Source: an uncultured Slackia sp. (GTDB lineage: Bacteria > Actinomycetota > Coriobacteriia > Coriobacteriales > Eggerthellaceae). From it: a stretch of 52,156 bases of DNA. The DNA is taken from positions 1 through 52,156 of the forward strand of contig CAKUIK010000014.1 in the NCBI GenBank assembly GCA_934661005.1, in the 5' to 3' direction. The position numbers and the translations under genes were made by a program. Below, piece after piece: positions 1 to 7,370 of the stretch. The notes under the pieces were generated by a model. It saw only the letters and a list, made by a program, of their open reading frames with translations, made no database searches and was not told the DNA's origin. Position 1 is the stretch's first letter. Each line of letters starts with the position of its first letter.

Positions 1-70
1 GTTTTCTCAAATTGCGTCAGATTTCTCTATGACATTTAGTAAACAGCACTGAGATTTTCTCAAAAGGTGC

Positions 71-98
71 TTGCATCATTTTATGAGGGTGTTAGAGT
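71..98 (+). promoter_or_regulatory. Candidate groES promoter
   Basis: TTGCAT (71-76) and TAGAGT (93-98) are separated by 16 bp and would start transcription just before the CIRCE element. The match to the sigma-70 consensus is partial, so this is inference from position. Confidence 0.4.
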
Positions 99-107
99 AC
101 CAACTTG

Positions 108-134
108 TTAGCACTCGGACATATGGAGTGCTAG
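108..134 (+). promoter_or_regulatory. CIRCE operator (HrcA binding site)
   Basis: TTAGCACTC, nine bases, then GAGTGCTAG. This is the CIRCE inverted repeat with one mismatch in the last base. CIRCE is bound by the repressor HrcA and controls groESL in many Gram-positive bacteria. A further CTAGCACTC half site overlaps it at 131-139. It lies about 50 bp before groES. Confidence 0.93.
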
Positions 135-183
135 CACTCTTCCCAATCTTTGGTTATAACAGGCAGTGGAGAAAGGACATTCC

Positions 184-474
184 ATGAATCTCAAGCCTTT
201 GGGTGATCGCGTCATCGTTAAGCGCGACGAAGCTGAAACCAAGACCGCATCGGGCCTCTACATCGCTTCGAGCGCCCAGGAAAAGCCTCAGACCGGCATC
301 GTTCTGGCCGTTGGCGAGGGCAAGCGCGATAAGGACGGCAACCTCATTCCGGTTCCCGTCAAGGAAGGCGACCGCGTGCTGTATGGCAAGTTCGGCGGCA
401 CCGAAGTGAACATCGAGGGCGAGGATGTGCTCATCATGCGCGCCGATGACCTCTATGGTGTTTATACCGCGTAA
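184..474 (+). CDS. groES: Co-chaperonin GroES
   Basis: The 96-residue Hsp10 subunit forms the heptameric lid of the GroEL folding chamber in the cytoplasm. The N-terminus MNLKPLGDRVIVK, the mobile-loop region (around AETKTASGLYIA) and the C-terminal DLYGVYTA-type end are all family-typical, and the length is normal. The ATG at 184 is preferred over an in-frame ATG at 166 because it follows a GGAGAAAGGA ribosome-binding site and gives the canonical N-terminus. It is the first gene of a groES-groEL operon preceded by CIRCE, so heat-shock control by HrcA is expected, although no hrcA gene is in the window. Confidence 0.97.
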   Translation: MNLKPLGDRVIVKRDEAETKTASGLYIASSAQEKPQTGIVLAVGEGKRDKDGNLIPVPVKEGDRVLYGKFGGTEVNIEGEDVLIMRADDLYGVYTA

Positions 475-548
475 AGCAACCTTTAGAAACCAAAGCGAAT
501 TCGGTAACAAAGTTTCCAAAAGAAACCCCCATTGAAGGAGCAATCACA

Positions 549-2180
549 ATGGCTAAAGACATTAAATTCCAGGCTGAGGCCCGCAGCGGCCTTGCTGCTG
601 GCGTCACCAAGCTGGCCGACGCCGTTAAGGTCACCCTTGGCCCCAAGGGTCGCTACGTCGCCCTTGAGCGCACCTATGGCGCTCCCACCATCACCAACGA
701 CGGCGTGACGGTTGCCAAGGAAGTTGAGCTCGAGGATCCCGTGGAGAACATGGGCGCCCAGCTCGTGAAGGAAGCCGCTACCAAGACCAACGACGGCGCG
801 GGCGACGGCACCACCACCGCAACCCTGCTCACCGACGTTATCGTGACCGAGGGCCTGCGCAACGTCACCGCTGGCGCAAACCCGCTGGCAGTTCGTCGCG
901 GCATCGAGAAGGCCACCGAGGCCATCGTCGACGCCATCAAGACCGACGCCATTCCGGTTGAGGGCAAAGAGCAAATCGCCAACGTCGGCACCATTTCCGC
1001 TGGCGACGAGGTCATCGGCACCAAGATCGCCGAGGCCATGGAAGTTGTCGGCAAGGAAGGCGTCATTTCCGTTGAGGAATCCCAGACCTTCGGCATCGAC
1101 ATCGAAACGGTCGAGGGCATGCAGTTCGACAAGGGCTACATTTCCCCGTACATGGCTACCGATATGGAGCGCATGGAAGCCGTTCTGAAAGACCCGTTCA
1201 TCCTGCTCACCGACCAGAAGATTTCCTCCATCCAGGATCTGCTGCCGGTGCTCGAGGAAGTTTCCAAGTCTGGCCGCCCGCTGCTCATCATCGCTGAAGA
1301 TCTCGAGGGCGAGGCTCTGGCTACCATCCTGCTGAATAAGCTGCGTGGCACCTTCACCTGCGTTGCCGTGAAGGCTCCTGGCTTTGGCGATCGCCGCAAG
1401 CGCATGCTGGAAGACATCGCTATCGTCACCGGCGGTCAGGTTATCACCCCCGACTTCGGCATGACGCTCGCCGACGCGAACGTGAGCATGCTCGGCCATG
1501 CGAAGACCGTCAAGGTTTCCAAAGATGCCACCACCATCGTCGATGGCGACGGCGACAAGGCTGCCATCCAGGACCGCATCGACCAGATCAAGGCCGAAAT
1601 GGAGCACACCGACTCCGACTTCGACCGCGAGAAGCTGCATGAGCGCCTGGCCAAGCTGTCCGGCGGCGTTGCTGTTCTGCGCGTTGGCGCTGCTACCGAG
1701 GCTGAGCTCAAAGAGAAGAAGAGCCGCATCGAGGACGCCCTGCAGGCAACCCGCGCGGCTGTCGAAGAGGGCATCGTTGCTGGCGGCGGCGTAGCGCTGC
1801 TCCATGCTTTGCCCGCTCTCGACGCCGTTGATTGCGCGAACCACGACGAGGAAGTTGGCGTTGCCATCATCCGCAAGGCTCTCGAGGCTCCTATGCGCAC
1901 CATCGCTCAGAACGCAGGCTTCGAAGGCTCTGTTGTGGTCGAGAAGGTCAAGGGCATGAAGAAGGGTGAAGGCCTGAACTGCGCCAACGGCGAGTATGGT
2001 GACATGATCACCATGGGCGTTTCCGACCCTGTGAAGGTTACCCGCACCGCTCTGCAGTCCGCTGTTTCCGTTGCTGGCCTCATCCTCATCACCGAGTGCT
2101 CCATCAACGAGATTCCCAAGGACGGCCCCGATTTGAGCGCTCTTGCTGGCGCTGGCGCCGGCATGGGCGGCATGATGTAA
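549..2180 (+). CDS. groEL: Chaperonin GroEL (Hsp60)
   Basis: This 543-residue protein is the 60-kDa ATP-dependent chaperonin that folds cytosolic proteins with GroES. Visible signatures are VTLGPKGR near residue 30, the ATP-binding GDGTTTATLL near residue 86, the family pattern ATRAAVEEGIVAGGG near residue 400 and a Gly/Met-rich tail ending GMGGMM. It starts at an ATG behind AAGGAG, 74 bp after groES, in the same operon. Full length with no anomaly. Actinobacteria often carry two groEL copies; this is the groES-linked one, and whether a second exists cannot be told here. The very long antisense frame over it is a codon-bias shadow. Confidence 0.98.
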   Translation: MAKDIKFQAEARSGLAAGVTKLADAVKVTLGPKGRYVALERTYGAPTITNDGVTVAKEVELEDPVENMGAQLVKEAATKTNDGAGDGTTTATLLTDVIVTEGLRNVTAGANPLAVRRGIEKATEAIVDAIKTDAIPVEGKEQIANVGTISAGDEVIGTKIAEAMEVVGKEGVISVEESQTFGIDIETVEGMQFDKGYISPYMATDMERMEAVLKDPFILLTDQKISSIQDLLPVLEEVSKSGRPLLIIAEDLEGEALATILLNKLRGTFTCVAVKAPGFGDRRKRMLEDIAIVTGGQVITPDFGMTLADANVSMLGHAKTVKVSKDATTIVDGDGDKAAIQDRIDQIKAEMEHTDSDFDREKLHERLAKLSGGVAVLRVGAATEAELKEKKSRIEDALQATRAAVEEGIVAGGGVALLHALPALDAVDCANHDEEVGVAIIRKALEAPMRTIAQNAGFEGSVVVEKVKGMKKGEGLNCANGEYGDMITMGVSDPVKVTRTALQSAVSVAGLILITECSINEIPKDGPDLSALAGAGAGMGGMM

Positions 2181-2187
2181 TCTTTGC

Positions 2188-2310
2188 CGACGCTGCGCGG
2201 GAGCCGGGCACCCCATTTGGCGTTCAACTTCGGGCTCACGTACCTTGCAGGTACGCTTCGCCCTCGCTTCGCGCCAACCTGAGGCACCGGGCTCTCGCTC
2301 GCTGACTTTG
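2188..2310. repeat. Long-hairpin intergenic element, copy 1
   Basis: The element begins CGACGCTGCGC and ends GCTCGCTGAC, the same outer words as the copies at 6298-6414 (reversed) and 20662-20777. Between them are nested complementary arms: TTGGCG with CGCCAA, and GTACC with GGTAC around 2238-2255. It contains no credible gene. Function unknown. Confidence 0.55.
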
Positions 2311-2384
2311 GTGTGGAAGCCGGCTTCTCTTGTGGCTGAGCTCGGCTTCAAAGCAACTTAAGAGCGTATTCTTGCTCCGTTTTA

Positions 2385-2412
2385 GCCCCGCAGGTTTTCC
2401 TGCGGGGCTTTT
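2385..2412 (+). terminator. Rho-independent terminator
   Basis: GCCCCGCAGG, loop TTTT, CCTGCGGGGC, then TTTT. The 10-bp perfect GC-rich stem ends the groESL transcript. The same sequence, with flanking bases, recurs at 4301-4328. Confidence 0.85.
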
Positions 2413-2425
2413 CGTGTCTCGAGGG

Positions 2426-2452
2426 CTGTTAAATGCTCGTAGCGTTTGGCAG
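2426..2452. repeat. REP-like palindrome, copy A
   Basis: CTGTTAAATGCTCGTAGC then GTTTGGCAG: an imperfect palindrome around a CTCGTAG centre, one of six dispersed copies. The terminator plus this repeat (2384-2448) matches 4300-4364 almost base for base, so the two were duplicated together. The rest of 2453-2700 is AT-rich and holds nothing I can name. Confidence 0.7.
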
Positions 2453-2728
2453 GTGGGGTCTTTTGCGGTTTCCGTATGGCGGAAGAAGTTCGGCATTGGT
2501 TGCGTGACGTCGTCCAGGGTGGTGTTGCGCGTTATGCGATTAGGGGTTGTTAGCACGCTTTTCGTTCCGCATAGTAAAAGAAGCGAATTATTTCTTTTGA
2601 TATTATTTTAGTAACAAATAGTGGAATATGTGTATTGTTTTTCGATACGTAGTTAGTACCATATTAATTGCTTAAGCATTCAAGAGGGCGCCTATGTACT
2701 CGATACCGACCATAGGAGGTCGATATAC

Positions 2729-3349
2729 ATGCAAGCACGGAACATTCGTAAAGCCATGGGCCAATCGCTCGTGGCGTTTGCGGTATTTTTCTTCGCGGGC
2801 TGGCTGCTGCTGATGGCTTTCAGTCCTTCGGCGTATGCTGAAAATGACAACCTGACGGATGAGCAAATATCCGAAAGATTTAAAGAGATTAATTCCACTT
2901 ATTCCATTGGCGAAGTTTTTAACGAATGTGATACGGAATTTATCATGCTCTATGCGAGCAAGCCGAATACGAGCAGCATCGCGCCTCTGGATTCGCAGGG
3001 TTTTAATGTTACAGGCTCGGGATATGGGACAACCGTACGTTGTACTGGCAGTTTGTACCATAATGGCACTGTTCCTTCTTACAACTATGGCGGAAATATC
3101 AATGTTGCTAAAACCAGTGGGGCTACTCCTCGGAAAATGACCCTTACGGTGCACTGCACATCGTATGGGATTGTAGGATCGGGCGGCGCGGTTAAGATTT
3201 ACGATGACGGGGTGAGTGCGAGCACGTCCTATTCGAATTCATTCTATGCATCGCCTGCGCGTTCTTATTCTGGCTATATGCTTTGGTACAACGTGAGCGC
3301 TTGGCTCGATGTTACAACCTCGGAAGGCAATTTCTTCACTGTTTCATAA
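2729..3349 (+). CDS. Secreted protein of unknown function
   Basis: I do not recognise the family. The 206-residue product has a clear Sec signal peptide: a basic start, a hydrophobic stretch at about residues 14-32 and a likely cut after SAYA (about residue 37). The mature part is rich in Ser, Thr, Gly, Tyr and Asn with three Cys and looks like a beta-rich extracellular domain. The ATG follows a strong AGGAGGT ribosome-binding site. Its DNA and that of the next two genes is clearly more AT-rich than the flanks, suggesting transfer. It is followed by a DUF2975-type protein and an HTH regulator, so the three probably form one unit. An extracellular effector or bacteriocin-like role is possible but unproven. 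Confidence 0.75.
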   Translation: MQARNIRKAMGQSLVAFAVFFFAGWLLLMAFSPSAYAENDNLTDEQISERFKEINSTYSIGEVFNECDTEFIMLYASKPNTSSIAPLDSQGFNVTGSGYGTTVRCTGSLYHNGTVPSYNYGGNINVAKTSGATPRKMTLTVHCTSYGIVGSGGAVKIYDDGVSASTSYSNSFYASPARSYSGYMLWYNVSAWLDVTTSEGNFFTVS

Positions 3350-3406
3350 TTGACGTTTTAGATGCAGGTGGCGAGGCTGCCTGCATCATGTTATTCGAGG
3401 GGTAGT

Positions 3407-3991
3407 ATGGCCGTTGTTGTCGAAAAGGCCTCTAGGCATCCACAAAAAAAGGCTAAACTTGCAGAAATGGCATGCGTTATCGTTAAAGTTTTGCGTGCTA
3501 TTTTTGTCCTAGGTACTATCTTGTGCCTTCTTGCATTCTTCTTAGGCTTGATTCGTGGTCTTGTAGTTGCAGCTGTTGTCTTTGCACAATGGACGTTGCT
3601 CTTATTTTGCTATTCGATATTGCTGGATGTTGTTGCGAAGGCGATGACACGGATAGTTTTTGGATCTGGTATAGCGGAAGAAACGTCTCGCGGCTTACGT
3701 TTATCGGGTCTTATATTTGTTTTGGTGGCGCTGGTTTCCATTGTCTTTTCTGAAGTCGCTTCAGTTTTACTTACGGGATCGTTGTCTCCTGTCTCTCTTC
3801 AGTTTAGCGGTCCTGGCTGCTTTCCTCCTGTCGGGCTTTGGGAAGAATTGGTTTCGACGCAGCCGAGGTGGGATGTTCCCATATGCGGTTTTGATTTATC
3901 GGCACCAATCTTGGCTGTTTCGTTTTGGAGTCTTTCCTATATCGTTGATTATGGGGTGAAAATTCAAAGAGACAGCGAAGACGTAATTTGA
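3407..3991 (+). CDS. DUF2975-type membrane protein
   Basis: This 194-residue membrane protein has about four hydrophobic segments: IVKVLRAIFVLGTILCLLAFF, a second directly after, one at LSGLIFVLVALVSIVF and one near the C-terminus ending VDYGVKIQRDSEDVI. That order and the terminal acidic tail after YGVxxQ resemble DUF2975 proteins, which are usually encoded just before a small HTH protein, as here. I place the start at ATG 3407 behind GAGGGG. The family role is not established; control of the partner regulator from the membrane is a reasonable guess. A paralogous pair lies at 36596-37392. Confidence 0.7.
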   Translation: MAVVVEKASRHPQKKAKLAEMACVIVKVLRAIFVLGTILCLLAFFLGLIRGLVVAAVVFAQWTLLLFCYSILLDVVAKAMTRIVFGSGIAEETSRGLRLSGLIFVLVALVSIVFSEVASVLLTGSLSPVSLQFSGPGCFPPVGLWEELVSTQPRWDVPICGFDLSAPILAVSFWSLSYIVDYGVKIQRDSEDVI

Positions 3992-4039
3992 AGGACTCTT
4001 CCTTGTGTGTTATATACAACAAATGCAAGGGGGTGTGCT

Positions 4040-4249
4040 GTGATTGTGCTGCATTTGGATGAGTTGCTGGAGTCTAGGGGGATGACGGTCTCGGAGCTTT
4101 CTGAGCGCGTTGGAATCACTAGGGCGAATATGTCGAAGATTAAAACAGGGGATGCGAAGGCGCTTCGCTTTTCGACGCTGGATGGAATTTGCTCGGTTTT
4201 GGCCTGTCAGCCAGGCGACTTGATTGAATACGTGCCCGAAGTTGATTGA
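4040..4249 (+). CDS. Small XRE/YozG-type HTH regulator
   Basis: A 69-residue helix-turn-helix protein of the Cro/C1 type. The HTH runs through MTVSELSERVGITRANMSKIKTG, followed by the hallmark ending FSTLDGICSVLACQPGDLIEY. The start is taken as GTG 4040, six bases after AAGGGGG, because its first residues then align with the paralog at 37129. It lies 48 bp after the DUF2975-type gene and is probably co-transcribed. Such proteins usually bind DNA as dimers and often regulate their own operon. The target here is unknown. Confidence 0.85.
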   Translation: MIVLHLDELLESRGMTVSELSERVGITRANMSKIKTGDAKALRFSTLDGICSVLACQPGDLIEYVPEVD

Positions 4250-4300
4250 TTACGATTCGACTGAAAAGGCTCAAAGTGGCGTTTGTATTGAGTGCGTAGA

Positions 4301-4328
4301 GCCCCGCAGGTTTTCCTGCGGGGCTTTT
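4301..4328 (+). terminator. Rho-independent terminator
   Basis: The stem, loop and T-run are identical to the terminator at 2385-2412. It ends the secreted protein/DUF2975/HTH unit. Confidence 0.85.
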
Positions 4329-4341
4329 CGTGTCTCGAGAC

Positions 4342-4369
4342 CCGTTAAATGCTCGTAGCGTTTAACAGG
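4342..4369. repeat. REP-like palindrome, copy B
   Basis: CCGTTAAATGCTCG then TAGCGTTTAACAGG, a near-perfect palindrome directly behind the terminator, in the same arrangement as copy A. The remaining bases to 4590 hold the upstream region of the flavoprotein gene; no clear operator is visible. Confidence 0.75.
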
Positions 4370-4590
4370 CGAGAAGCGTTGAGCAGGTTGCTCGTTCCAC
4401 ATCGCGGAACGGTTGGTTCGTACGGTGAACTCGGCATATTGCGGGCATGTTTCGAGCGGCGCATACTGCAACCATCACGTATCCAAGAGATGCGTTGCGA
4501 ATAAAATCGCAGGTCGTTTAAGGGAAACGGTCCAGCGATCGCGGCGTGTCAACCAGGCGGAGGGGCCTGGTGAGGGATGAGGAGGACGTC

Positions 4591-6180
4591 ATGAGTGCAA
4601 ACACCGAACAAGGCATGTCTCGCCGTAATTTCCTGGCTGGTATGGCTGGCGTTGCCGGCTTGGCCGCAGCCGGATTGGCTGGCTGCTCGCCTGCGGGCGG
4701 CGGCAAGGAAGCTTCGGGTTCTGCTGCTTCCGGTTTGCCCGAGAAGTGGGACGGCGAATACGATGTAATCGTGTGCGGCGGTGGCGGATCGGGCCTCACG
4801 GCTGCGTATTCCGCACTTGAAAACGGTGCCGAAAAGGTACTCGTTCTCGAGAAGGGGGCAGCATGCGGCGGCACTACAGCGCTTGCCGAAGGCGCGGTGC
4901 AAGCGAGCGGAACGCAGTGGCAGAAGGAAATCGCCGGCGTAACCGACGACTCGGCTGAGCTGCATAAGAAGTTCTGGCTCACCGATGCTGAGGGCATCGT
5001 GAAGGAAGACCTCGTCGAGTGCATGGCAAAGAACGCACCCGATAATCTGAAATGGATGGCCGATAGCTTCAATATCACGTTCAGCAACGTATTCGGCTGC
5101 TATCCCACGCCGTACATGAAAGACGAGTACATGCGCGATCGCATCCACTTGATCACCGATGCGTCTGACGAGACCAAGACCGGCGGTGTGGTGTGGACGA
5201 CGAACGCGCAGAAAGCCGTCGAAGAAAAGGGCGGCGAAATCCAGACGAACACTGAAGTGACCGACATCTATCAGGATGAAACGGGCACCGTGGTGGGCGT
5301 CGCTGCCGGCAAGAAGAATTACAAGGCCAACAAGGGCGTTGTGTTCGCGATGGCGTCTATCGACCATAACGAAGAGATGGCGTTCCGCTATGACCAGCAA
5401 CAATATTGGGATTTGAAGACCCAGTTCGTGGCAACGGCCGAAACCAATACGGGCGACGGCATTCGCATCGGCATGGCCCACGGCGCCGATTCCGCTTTCC
5501 ATGGCGCGGTCGACCTTATTCTGCAAACCTGGAGCTACACGAACAACCAGAACCCTGAGATTCCGTATATCCTCATCGATCAGCGTGGCAACCGTTTCGT
5601 CCGCGAAGATACCACGTACGCGTTCCACTGCCGCGCGATGTTCAACGCGGCCATGGCCCAAGGTGGCATTGATGGCTGCACCTATATGCTTATGGATTCC
5701 AAGATGACCACCGCAGATGCGAAATGCGCATGGAGCGATAATGCGAAAGACGGCGCGAAGACTCGCGAGGCGGCGTTTGCCGACGGCTCCATGGTGCAGG
5801 CAGACACGCTTGAGGGCCTGGCCGAAAAGCTCGGCATGTCAGGCGCGAACCTCAAGGCGACCGTTGACGCATGGAATGCCGCGTGCGCTGCGGGCGAAGA
5901 TGCTGCATATGGCCGCAAGGTTCAGCTCACTGCCCTTGATACGGCGCCGTATTACGCCTGGAAGACGCAGAACACCAACATCGGTTCCATCGGCGGTCTG
6001 ATTATCGATACCGATGCTCGCATTCTCGATGTTGACGGAAACCCGATTCCGCACCTGTATGGCGGCGGCGTGAATACCGCCGGCTGGCTTGGCCCCTACT
6101 ATCCCGGTTCGGGCACGTGCCTGCAGGGCGCTCTGAATTGGGGCCGCATCGCTGGCGCAAGCGCAGCCGCGTCGAAGTAG
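4591..6180 (+). CDS. Tat-exported FAD-dependent reductase (fumarate/urocanate reductase-like) 1
   Basis: A 529-residue flavoprotein. Residues 1-32 are a twin-arginine signal (SRRNFLAG, Arg11-Arg12) ending in a lipobox with Cys32, so it should be exported folded and lipid-anchored outside. The FAD-binding GGGGSGLTAA motif is near residue 58, and the substrate/FAD region NRFVRED plus the C-terminal GSGTCLQGALNWGRIAG segment are typical of the FAD_binding_2 family (fumarate reductase, urocanate reductase, ketosteroid dehydrogenase). No heme-binding CXXCH domain is present, so electrons must come from a separate donor. ATG 4591 follows GGAGGACGTC. The convergent IclR gene is the likely regulator. 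The acceptor cannot be read from sequence. Confidence 0.88.
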   Translation: MSANTEQGMSRRNFLAGMAGVAGLAAAGLAGCSPAGGGKEASGSAASGLPEKWDGEYDVIVCGGGGSGLTAAYSALENGAEKVLVLEKGAACGGTTALAEGAVQASGTQWQKEIAGVTDDSAELHKKFWLTDAEGIVKEDLVECMAKNAPDNLKWMADSFNITFSNVFGCYPTPYMKDEYMRDRIHLITDASDETKTGGVVWTTNAQKAVEEKGGEIQTNTEVTDIYQDETGTVVGVAAGKKNYKANKGVVFAMASIDHNEEMAFRYDQQQYWDLKTQFVATAETNTGDGIRIGMAHGADSAFHGAVDLILQTWSYTNNQNPEIPYILIDQRGNRFVREDTTYAFHCRAMFNAAMAQGGIDGCTYMLMDSKMTTADAKCAWSDNAKDGAKTREAAFADGSMVQADTLEGLAEKLGMSGANLKATVDAWNAACAAGEDAAYGRKVQLTALDTAPYYAWKTQNTNIGSIGGLIIDTDARILDVDGNPIPHLYGGGVNTAGWLGPYYPGSGTCLQGALNWGRIAGASAAASK

Positions 6181-6187
6181 GATAGCG

Positions 6188-6218
6188 ACCTGCTCAATGC
6201 TCGTAGCGTTTAGCAGGT
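6188..6218. repeat. REP-like palindrome, copy C
   Basis: ACCTGCTCAATGCTCG then TAGCGTTTAGCAGGT. Same core as copies A and B, eight bases after the flavoprotein stop codon. Confidence 0.75.
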
Positions 6219-6226
6219 TTCATTCC

Positions 6227-6270
6227 AACCCCGCCGACCAACCCTCCCAGGTCGGCGGGGTTTTCTGTTT
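6227..6270 (+). terminator. Rho-independent terminator
   Basis: AACCCCGCCGACC pairs perfectly with GGTCGGCGGGGTT (6250-6262) across a 10-base loop, followed by TTCTGTTT. It ends the flavoprotein 1 transcript. Confidence 0.88.
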
Positions 6271-6297
6271 CGATAAAGAATCATTTTGCGCTTCATG

Positions 6298-6414
6298 CCA
6301 GCGAGCATGGGTTCTGGCGAGTGCGATTCGGGCGCGGTCAAGGCGACGCGTACTTCGGTACGCTAGGCCGTAGTCCCCACCCGAAGCGTGCCGCCAGAAC
6401 CTAGCGCAGCGTCG
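6298..6414. repeat. Long-hairpin intergenic element, copy 2 (reversed)
   Basis: Outer arms GGTTCTGGCG (6310-6319) and CGCCAGAACC (6392-6401) are perfectly complementary. Nested TTCGGG/CCCGAA and a central GCGTAC-TTCG-GTACGC hairpin follow. Read on the minus strand, its ends match the copy at 20662-20777 (CGACGCTGCGC and CATGCTCGCTG). Non-coding. Confidence 0.65.
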
Positions 6415-6448
6415 AGTAGTGCGCCGTTTGGCAGGACGGCGCAACCTC

Positions 6449-7231
6449 CTACATCACGTATCCCATGGAAAGCGAGATGTTGCGAGCGGCCTTCACGACG
6501 GAATGGGCCATGGTTTCGAATTCGCTTTCAGGCATGTCGGCGTTCGAGCCGCTCACGCCCACGGCGGCAATGGCGTCGCCCGAGAAATCGAAGATGGGCG
6601 CGGCCAGGCAGCGGTGGTTCGCCTCGGACTCCTCGCAGTCGACGGCCCATCCGCGGCGGCGCACGCCATGCAGGTATTTCAGGAACTCTTGTTTGTTCGT
6701 GATGGTATTGGCTGTATGCGCCTCGAACGTGAATCCGTAGAGCGTTTCTTCCAGTTCATCGGCGGAAAGGCATGCGAGCAGGCATTTCCCCATAGAAGAG
6801 CAATGAGCGGGGTAGCGTTTGCCCACGCGCGTGAACAGCTCGTCGGCCTTGTTTGTGGCTTCTTTCGAAATGATCGACACGAAGGGCCCATCGAGCACGC
6901 CCAAATACGCGGGCAATTTGAGTTCGCGCTCGAGCGCAGCGAGGTGCGGTTTGGCTTCAACCTGCAGCTCGAGCGAGTTGATGTGATAGCTCAGCATGCT
7001 GAAAAGCTTCGGGCCAATTGCGTAGGCGCCGTTGAGTGTTTTCGTGACGTAATCGCGTTCGAGCATGGTGGCCAAAATGCGATGCACGGTTGACTTGCTC
7101 ATGGCGGTTTGCGTCGCGAGCGCCGAAAGCCCCATGGGTTCGCGCGACTGCGCAAGCGTTTCAAGCAGGTCAAATGCTCTTTCGAGTACCTGCACGTTTC
7201 CCGTTTTCGGTTTCTCTGGAGAATCTCCCAT
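6449..7231 (-). CDS. IclR-family transcriptional regulator
   Basis: The 260-residue protein has an N-terminal winged HTH (about 15-75; SALATQTAMSKSTVHRILATM) and a C-terminal IclR effector domain containing LGVLDGPFVSIISKE, HCSSMGKCLLACL and the end motif AAVGVSGS. The family binds small organic ligands and usually regulates a neighbouring catabolic operon. ATG 7231 follows GAGGAGGGG. It converges with flavoprotein 1, its most likely target in this window, although no operator could be assigned. A TATAGT -10 candidate lies upstream on the minus strand at 7262-7267. Confidence 0.92.
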   Translation of the reverse strand: MGDSPEKPKTGNVQVLERAFDLLETLAQSREPMGLSALATQTAMSKSTVHRILATMLERDYVTKTLNGAYAIGPKLFSMLSYHINSLELQVEAKPHLAALERELKLPAYLGVLDGPFVSIISKEATNKADELFTRVGKRYPAHCSSMGKCLLACLSADELEETLYGFTFEAHTANTITNKQEFLKYLHGVRRRGWAVDCEESEANHRCLAAPIFDFSGDAIAAVGVSGSNADMPESEFETMAHSVVKAARNISLSMGYVM

Positions 7232-7304
7232 AATCCCCTCCTCGTCAAAGAGACGAAAAATACTATACGCCCGCGAAACGTTGCAGGTTGCGGAAATCGG
7301 AATG

Positions 7305-7335
7305 AAAAAGGGCCCTCGCGATAAAACGAGGGCCC
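7305..7335 (-). terminator. Rho-independent terminator of ppk1
   Basis: Read on the minus strand: GGGCCCTCG, an eight-base loop, CGAGGGCCC, then TTTTT (7305-7309). It separates ppk1 from the iclR promoter. Confidence 0.88.
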
Positions 7336-7370
7336 ATCATCAATCTATGGTTGCGAGCGTTTCTCGCGGT

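Noticed and set aside
483..2351. 622-codon open frame antisense to groEL
   Set aside because: It mirrors groEL codon bias in high-GC DNA. The product is low-complexity His/Asp/Leu/Gly-rich with no domain, and groEL is unambiguous.
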